A stretch of DNA of 10,177 bases from an uncultured Alistipes sp. Lineage in GTDB: Bacteria > Bacteroidota > Bacteroidia > Bacteroidales > Rikenellaceae. The notes beneath the pieces are model-generated. The model saw only the letters and a list, made by a program, of their open reading frames with translations. It did not search any database and was not told the DNA's origin. Position numbers and translations under genes: made by a program. Below, one piece after another: positions 7,097-10,177 of the stretch; the first letter of the stretch is position 1; every line of letters starts with the position of its first letter. Location: positions 1-10,177 of the forward strand of contig CAAGKW010000163.1 of assembly GCA_900770585.1 (NCBI GenBank), written 5' to 3'.

Positions 7097-7128
7097 AAAA
7101 AAAGCCCCGCACCGTGGTGGTGTGAGGC
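7097..7128 (-). terminator. Intra-operon terminator/attenuator between rpmF and plsX
   Basis: On the - strand a 10-bp stem GCCTCACACC/GGTGCGGGGC (one A-C mismatch, one G-U pair, five-base loop) is followed at once by seven T, the form of an intrinsic terminator. It lies 19 bases after the rpmF stop and 23 bases before the plsX ATG. No new promoter is visible between it and plsX. It therefore probably trims a large share of the abundant L32 message while letting some transcripts through to plsX-fabH. Confidence 0.75.
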
Positions 7129-7146
7129 AAGAAAATTTGTGGAGGT

Positions 7147-7332
7147 CTATTCCTCAGCCTTCTTCTCGATGGCCAGCTTGCCGCGGTAGAAACCGCACTC
7201 GGGGCAAACGCGGTGGTAGAGAGTAGCCGCGCCGCAGTTCGAGCATACAGCAACAGTAGGAACAACCGCCTTGTAGTGGGTTCTTCTCTTGTCTCGTCGA
7301 GTCGACGATACTTTGTGTTTAGGATGTGCCAT
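7147..7332 (-). CDS. rpmF: 50S ribosomal protein L32
   Basis: The 61-residue protein has the L32 N-terminus MAHPKHKVSSTRRDKRRTHY and an intact zinc ribbon, Cys30-x2-Cys33 and Cys43-x2-Cys46. It is a structural component of the large ribosomal subunit. The zinc-binding (C+) form is kept, so this is not the cysteine-less paralogue seen under zinc limitation in some bacteria. The A-rich AAATTAATAGACAA before the ATG is typical of Bacteroidetes starts without a strong Shine-Dalgarno site. It sits between yceD and plsX, the standard conserved order, and is followed by a terminator-like hairpin. Confidence 0.97.
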   Translation of the reverse strand: MAHPKHKVSSTRRDKRRTHYKAVVPTVAVCSNCGAATLYHRVCPECGFYRGKLAIEKKAEE

Positions 7333-7473
7333 TTGTCTATTAATTTAAAGTTTAACTTTTTCTCTCCTTCTCTTACTTACTAATGGAAGACTGTTCGTTT
7401 TTGGAGTTACTCCAACCTCCACGAACCCCCTTGCCACCGACCGTGCAACCTTCATCAGGCGGCTCGGCCTTCA
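7333..7473 (-). promoter_or_regulatory. yceD-rpmF intergenic leader with palindrome
   Basis: This gap is long for the cluster. It contains a perfect palindrome TTGGAGT-T-ACTCCAA (7401-7415, + strand) and, nearer rpmF on the - strand, a purine stretch AGAAGGAGAG followed by an AT-rich run. I see no TAnnTTTG element, so rpmF is probably transcribed from the yceD promoter. The palindrome could be an operator or an RNA hairpin; this is only a structural observation. Confidence 0.4.
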
Positions 7474-8040
7474 CTAATTGTTGTTCTCCATCTCCGCTTT
7501 CAGGGCGGCCAGCTTTGCCCATTGTTCGCGGTTGGCCTCATCGAGCTCTTCGTCGCGCTCGGCTGCCTCGGCCATCTGCTCGAACTCCTCCTCGCTGACC
7601 GTCGTGAAACGGGCCAACATATCGGGGTTGCAGTCGCCCTCGGCGTGAACGCGGCTGTAAGGCAGGCTGAGCACGATGCTGTCATAGATATAACGACCAA
7701 GCTCCACCTCGCCCTCGCTCGGATTCAACCAGAGAACCTCGCCATCGAATTCGATCTCCTCCTCCGAGAATTTCACGTGGATTTGATCATCAAATTCGAT
7801 CGGCAAAATGCAGTCATCAAGGCAACGATCGCACTCAACGGTCACTTCGCCTCGGATCTGAACGTCAAGTGTCAGCATCGACGCTGCCTTGGTCACTTCG
7901 ATCGAAACCTTAGCCGCACCGCGCTGCACCTCCGAGCTCTCAAATGCCTGAAACAGAGCGTCATCAACCTCGAAATCGAACTGATGAACGCCAACTTTCA
8001 GCCCTTTGAAGGGCACAGTATATCGCTTCAAAATCTCCAT
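7474..8040 (-). CDS. yceD: DUF177 (YceD-type) protein
   Basis: The 188-residue cytosolic protein belongs to the DUF177/YceD family, found beside rpmF across bacteria and implicated in large-subunit rRNA accumulation or metabolism in E. coli and plants. The family features are present: a central cysteine pair Cys70-x2-Cys73 (VECDRCLDDC) and a later SRVHAEGDCNPD region around 129-140. The C-terminal tail (about 149-187) is strongly charged and helical, rich in Glu. The start at 8040 (MEILKRYTVPF) is chosen because it lies 20 bases below a strong promoter. The frame is open further upstream, to 8259, but that would run through the promoter into the divergent gene. It is the first gene of the yceD-rpmF-plsX-fabH cluster. 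Confidence 0.92.
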   Translation of the reverse strand: MEILKRYTVPFKGLKVGVHQFDFEVDDALFQAFESSEVQRGAAKVSIEVTKAASMLTLDVQIRGEVTVECDRCLDDCILPIEFDDQIHVKFSEEEIEFDGEVLWLNPSEGEVELGRYIYDSIVLSLPYSRVHAEGDCNPDMLARFTTVSEEEFEQMAEAAERDEELDEANREQWAKLAALKAEMENNN

Positions 8041-8059
8041 TTTGACTGCAAATAGGCTA

Positions 8060-8090
8060 CAAAGGTACACATTTACACGTAAATAGCAAA
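8060..8090 (-). promoter_or_regulatory. Promoter of the yceD-rpmF-plsX-fabH operon
   Basis: On the - strand TTTG (8087-8090) is followed after exactly 19 bases by TACCTTTG (8060-8067), a full match to the Bacteroidetes primary sigma consensus. Transcription would start near 8054, giving a leader of roughly 15 bases before the yceD ATG. Confidence 0.9.
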
Positions 8091-8109
8091 ATTTTTGACA
8101 TTTAGTTTG

Positions 8110-8117
8110 TAAATTTG
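8110..8117 (+). promoter_or_regulatory. Possible -7 element of the divergent 131-residue gene
   Basis: TAAATTTG matches TAnnTTTG and lies 23 bases before the ATG at 8141. There is no TTTG at the normal -33 distance, so the promoter may be weak or activator-dependent. It faces away from the strong yceD promoter within the same 100 bases. Confidence 0.5.
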
Positions 8118-8140
8118 TGGCGCGAAACCGATTTTTGTCT

Positions 8141-8536
8141 ATGACCGATACTGCAACATATTCGATCTCCCTCACCACCAATTTCGACGAGTGGGAGCGA
8201 TACAATGTTTTTATGATGGGCTCGTGTCGCGCTGCCGACGGCTCCGACAACGGCTTCATTCACCTCATATCGAAAGGTGCGACTAATGGCAATTCGTTCA
8301 CCCCTTCGCCCGCCGCACGCCGACGCCTGACGCTCGACACCACCGCTTGCGTCGGCTTTGACCTATATATATATATTGTAGCAAACACCCTGCCCGCCTC
8401 GCGCATCATCAGTCAGTGTCCGCCATTCGAGGTGCAGGTCACAATCTCAAACGGCGCGAACGAGGTCTATGCCAAGTCGCACACCGTGAATCAGTGGGGA
8501 GGCTCGACGATCTACATCGAGTTCCCGAAGGAGTAA
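8141..8536 (+). CDS. Hypothetical 131-residue cytosolic protein
   Basis: I do not recognise this family. The product has no signal peptide or membrane helix and looks beta-rich: alternating strands such as YSISLTT, FDLYIYIVAN, FEVQVTISN and STIYIEF, with Gly/Asn turns. It contains three Cys (29, 70, 93), not in a metal-binding spacing. The ATG at 8141 is preferred to an in-frame GTG at 8117 because the latter overlaps the -7 element. The gene stands alone, divergent from yceD, and ends with a good terminator. A TA dinucleotide run (8364-8376) falls in codons 75-79. Base composition and codon use resemble its neighbours, and the compact promoter-gene-terminator layout supports a real gene. Function is unknown. 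Confidence 0.75.
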   Translation: MTDTATYSISLTTNFDEWERYNVFMMGSCRAADGSDNGFIHLISKGATNGNSFTPSPAARRRLTLDTTACVGFDLYIYIVANTLPASRIISQCPPFEVQVTISNGANEVYAKSHTVNQWGGSTIYIEFPKE

Positions 8537-8558
8537 AGATTTTCTTTATTCAAGATTC

Positions 8559-8591
8559 ACCCGCCATATGGGCGGGTTTTGATTTTTTATT
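8559..8591 (+). terminator. Terminator of the 131-residue gene
   Basis: ACCCGCC (8559-8565) and GGCGGGT (8571-8577) form a 7-bp GC-rich stem with a five-base loop, followed by TTTGATTTTTTATT. It lies 22 bases after the stop codon and is a clear rho-independent terminator. Confidence 0.88.
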
Positions 8592-8642
8592 GCGCCCCCG
8601 AAGGTGCGTGCCGTCACCGAATGCATTTTACTTGCGACAAAG

Positions 8643-8666
8643 AAAAACCGCGCCCAATGGACGCGG
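8643..8666 (-). terminator. Terminator of the cdd-pseudouridine synthase operon
   Basis: On the - strand CCGCGTCC and GGGCGCGG pair (8 bp, one G-U) around an ATT loop (8648-8666) and are followed by TTTTTCTTTG. It lies about 35 bases beyond the pseudouridine synthase stop. It faces the + strand terminator at 8559-8591, so the two convergent units end back to back. Confidence 0.88.
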
Positions 8667-8673
8667 CTCATTG

Positions 8674-8693
8674 TCAATTTTGAATTTTGAATT
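8674..8693. repeat. Short AT-rich repeat CAATTTTGAATTTTGAATTG
   Basis: The 7-base unit AATTTTG occurs twice in tandem and is followed by AATTG. The whole is also nearly palindromic (CAATT at one end, AATTG at the other). It lies between the pseudouridine synthase stop and its terminator. Low-complexity words of this kind are common in Bacteroidales intergenic DNA; I infer no function. Confidence 0.5.
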
Positions 8694-8700
8694 GTAAATC

Positions 8701-9399
8701 CTACTTCACGCCACACTCCTGCTCGAAGAAGCTCCACAGATTGTCGTTGTAGGGCACAGCCGCAACAACGCGCAACGGCTCCTTGCGCACGGGGTGGATC
8801 AGCTCGATCACGCGCGAATGCAACGAGATACCGCCATCACGATTCGAGCGCGGAGCACCATACTTCAAGTCGCCACGAATCGGGCAACCGATCTTCGAGA
8901 GCTGCGTGCGGATCTGGTGGTGACGACCCGTAAGCAGGTCAACCTCAATAAGATGATAGTTGGTACTACCGGCCAGCGCGCGGTACTTCAATCGTGCCAG
9001 CTTGGCGTCGCCACGCGGCGAATTGTAGGCGTGTGAGCGGTTATTCTTGCCGTCGCGGCTGATGTAGTGCACCAACTCGCCCTCCTCGGGAACGGGCATC
9101 TTCTCGGTGATCGCCCAATAGGTCTTGCGCACCTCGCCACGGCGGATCATCTCGTTCAGGCGCACCAACGCTTTGCTCGTCTTGGCGAACAGCACCGCGC
9201 CACTCACGGGGCGGTCGATACGGTGCACAACGCCCAAAAAGACATCGCCCGGCTTACGGTCGCGCTGCTTGATGAAGGCCTTGATCTGATCCTCCAACGC
9301 GCTCTCGCCCGAGGGGTCGGGCTGCACCAGATCGCCACAATGTTTATTGACCACCAGCAGGTGGTTATCCTCGTAAATAATATCTTCTACTGCAAACAT
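8701..9399 (-). CDS. RluA-family RNA pseudouridine synthase
   Basis: The 232-residue protein isomerises specific uridines in rRNA or tRNA to pseudouridine in the cytosol. The catalytic motif is HRIDRPVSG (59-67) with Asp62 as nucleophile. The other family signatures are YEDNHLLVVNKHCGDLVQPD near the N-terminus (9-28), KTYWAI (92-97) and LLTGRHHQIRTQL. There is no N-terminal S4 domain, so it resembles the shorter RluA/TruC-like members more than RluD; the target site cannot be told from sequence. It follows cdd by six bases and was probably transcribed with it. A strong terminator lies just beyond its stop. Confidence 0.94.
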   Translation of the reverse strand: MFAVEDIIYEDNHLLVVNKHCGDLVQPDPSGESALEDQIKAFIKQRDRKPGDVFLGVVHRIDRPVSGAVLFAKTSKALVRLNEMIRRGEVRKTYWAITEKMPVPEEGELVHYISRDGKNNRSHAYNSPRGDAKLARLKYRALAGSTNYHLIEVDLLTGRHHQIRTQLSKIGCPIRGDLKYGAPRSNRDGGISLHSRVIELIHPVRKEPLRVVAAVPYNDNLWSFFEQECGVK

Positions 9400-9405
9400 A
9401 ACTCG

Positions 9406-9861
9406 TTATAATTCAAATGTAAAGGGTAACAAATCCTTAGTCGAATCGACCGCCGTAGCCGTGCCCGCACCACTCATTATGACACGGATCGGACGCCCCT
9501 GACGTTTCTCGACATCGACCAGCACCTGACGACAAATACCACACGGATAGCACTCGCGCTGCGACGGGTCGGAGGCAATAGCCAACTTCACAATGCGGTC
9601 GTCGGGCGACAGAGCCTGATGATGAAACAGCAGGTTGCGCTCGGCGCAGATACCCGCAGGATAGACCTCGCTCTCCTGATTGCTACCAATCACCACACGG
9701 CCACTTTCGAGCAGGGCCGCCGCCCCGACGTGGAAATTCGAATAGGGTGCGTGAGCCGTCGCACAAGCCAACTCGGCCTGCTCGACAAGTCGCTGTTCGT
9801 CCTCGGGCATCTCGGTCAGCGAGGCGTAGCGATCGAATCGGAAAGTAAAATCGGTTTTCAT
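9406..9861 (-). CDS. cdd: Cytidine deaminase
   Basis: The 151-residue enzyme deaminates cytidine and deoxycytidine to uridine and deoxyuridine for pyrimidine salvage. The zinc site is complete: Cys72-Ala-Glu74 (the proton-shuttle glutamate) in GICAERNLLFH, and Pro106-Cys107-x2-Cys110 in YPCGICRQVL. Substrate-binding APYSNFHVGAA (38-48) is also present. The length suits a homotetrameric small-type Cdd with an N-terminal extension of roughly 20 residues. It is the first full gene of a two-gene unit with the pseudouridine synthase, preceded by a roughly 100-base leader from the promoter at 9969-10000. The two genes' roles (nucleoside salvage and RNA modification) are not obviously linked. Confidence 0.96.
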   Translation of the reverse strand: MKTDFTFRFDRYASLTEMPEDEQRLVEQAELACATAHAPYSNFHVGAAALLESGRVVIGSNQESEVYPAGICAERNLLFHHQALSPDDRIVKLAIASDPSQRECYPCGICRQVLVDVEKRQGRPIRVIMSGAGTATAVDSTKDLLPFTFEL

Positions 9862-9882
9862 AACTCGGTTGGTTTCAGGTTA

Positions 9883-9951
9883 TTAGCGATCATCAGACAG
9901 AGCCTCGGCGCAGAGCCTTGCCACGTATCGTTCGGCTTGGGGCTTGCGCAT
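9883..9951 (-). CDS. Possible 22-codon upstream ORF in the cdd leader
   Basis: An ATG about 11 bases below the predicted cdd transcription start opens a 22-codon frame. The product starts MRKPQAERYV and ends ALSDDR, with a TAA stop directly followed by ATA. The stop lies 21 bases before the cdd ATG. The peptide is charged and could form a helix. There is no independent evidence that it is translated, and the length is short enough to arise by chance. It is listed because its position suits a leader peptide. Confidence 0.25.
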   Translation of the reverse strand: MRKPQAERYVARLCAEALSDDR

Positions 9952-9968
9952 CGCACTTTTGTCCAAAT

Positions 9969-10000
9969 CAAAGGTACAAAAAATTTTTCGAACCTCCAAA
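9969..10000 (-). promoter_or_regulatory. Promoter of the cdd operon
   Basis: On the - strand TTTG (9997-10000) is followed after 20 bases by TACCTTTG (9969-9976), the same -7 element as at the yceD promoter. The transcript would start near 9963, leaving a leader of about 100 bases before cdd, much longer than at yceD. Confidence 0.85.
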
Positions 10001-10057
10001 ATATCAAGCTATTCAGCAAAAAATCGACAACTCCAAAACCCCTTCTTCCCCAAAGAG

Positions 10058-10084
10058 CACGCCCCGTCTTTTGGACGGGGCGTG
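10058..10084. terminator. Perfect 11-bp GC-rich hairpin near the right edge, possible terminator
   Basis: CACGCCCCGTC (10058-10068) and GACGGGGCGTG (10074-10084) form a perfect 11-bp stem with loop TTTTG. The following T-runs are weak on both strands (GTATTCTT on +, CTCTTTGG on -). It most likely ends a gene entering from beyond the right edge on the - strand. The only other gene nearby is cdd, which starts further left on the - strand. Confidence 0.6.
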
Positions 10085-10177
10085 TGGTATTCTTGCTCAG
10101 AAATCAACATCAAATTTTGGACGGAGAGAATGTAAATTCCGTTGTGATTGGAGCCTGGTTTTCGTAGTTGAGTGTCA
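10085..10177. other. Right-edge stretch without an identifiable gene
   Basis: No recognisable coding sequence is seen. One - strand frame is open from the edge, but its product matches nothing I know. The last three bases read TGA on the - strand, so a gene could end just at the edge. TTTTGGACGG in the hairpin (10069-10078) recurs at 10115-10124. Confidence 0.4.

Noticed and set aside
6333..7226. 297-codon open frame on the + strand opposite plsX and rpmF
   Set aside because: It covers two well-conserved genes on the other strand, has Arg/His/Cys-rich shadow composition, and has no promoter.
8117..8140. GTG start at 8117 for the orphan protein
   Set aside because: It overlaps the probable -7 element TAAATTTG, so it would lie upstream of the transcript; the ATG at 8141 is better placed.
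8041..8259. Longer N-terminus for the DUF177 protein, up to 8259
   Set aside because: It would place the start upstream of the strong promoter at 8060-8090 and inside the divergent gene; the family N-terminus fits the ATG at 8040.
9619..10167. 182-codon open frame on the + strand opposite cdd and its leader
   Set aside because: It is antisense to the cytidine deaminase catalytic region and runs through the cdd promoter and the terminal hairpin; no domain is visible.
1..10177. CRISPR array, transposase, integrase, toxin-antitoxin or defence system
   Set aside because: No regularly spaced repeats and no protein with such signatures were found on either strand; apart from the orphan protein the genes are uptake or housekeeping.

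Overview
The window reads as chromosomal DNA of a Bacteroidales bacterium, most likely a GC-rich gut lineage such as Alistipes/Rikenellaceae. The order rests on several signs: Bacteroidetes-type promoters (TTTG, 19-20 bases, TAnnTTTG), starts preceded by A-rich sequence instead of strong Shine-Dalgarno sites, and a BtuB receptor paired with a surface lipoprotein propeller. The genus is an inference from base composition and gene style only. The first 36 bases are not genomic: they match the Illumina TruSeq read-1 adapter, so the left edge is an untrimmed contig end.

Left third (37-4711, + strand) is a vitamin B12 capture module. A promoter-like element at 242-249 is followed directly by a cobalamin riboswitch (about 255-442) in a long leader. 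Then come a BtuB-like TonB-dependent receptor (591-2630) and, overlapping it by 4 bases (ATGA), a 694-residue lipoprotein (2627-4711). The lipoprotein joins a BtuG-like beta-propeller to a second domain with an acidic DxNxNG loop. Together they suggest B12-repressed, surface-exposed corrinoid uptake: the lipoprotein catches cobamide and BtuB imports it across the outer membrane.

A convergent boundary (4712-5106) follows. It holds three consecutive hairpins, the last a good bidirectional terminator, then tRNA-Arg(CCU) on the - strand.

The middle (5107-8040, - strand) is the conserved housekeeping cluster DUF177/yceD - rpmF - plsX - fabH. A textbook promoter (8060-8090) drives it. A terminator-like hairpin between rpmF and plsX probably lowers expression of the lipid genes relative to ribosomal protein L32. 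PlsX makes acyl-phosphate for phospholipid synthesis and FabH starts fatty acid synthesis.

The right part holds a divergent orphan gene for a 131-residue protein of unknown function (8141-8536, +). Facing it is a - strand pair, cdd (cytidine deaminase) and an RluA-family pseudouridine synthase, with their own promoter (9969-10000) and terminator (8643-8666). The last 300 bases carry the cdd leader, with a possible 22-codon upstream reading frame, and a perfect 11-bp hairpin. No CRISPR array, transposase, phage gene or convincing novel multi-gene defence system is visible. The most unusual items are the propeller fusion lipoprotein, the hairpin cluster before the tRNA, the intra-operon terminator and the unrecognised 131-residue protein.
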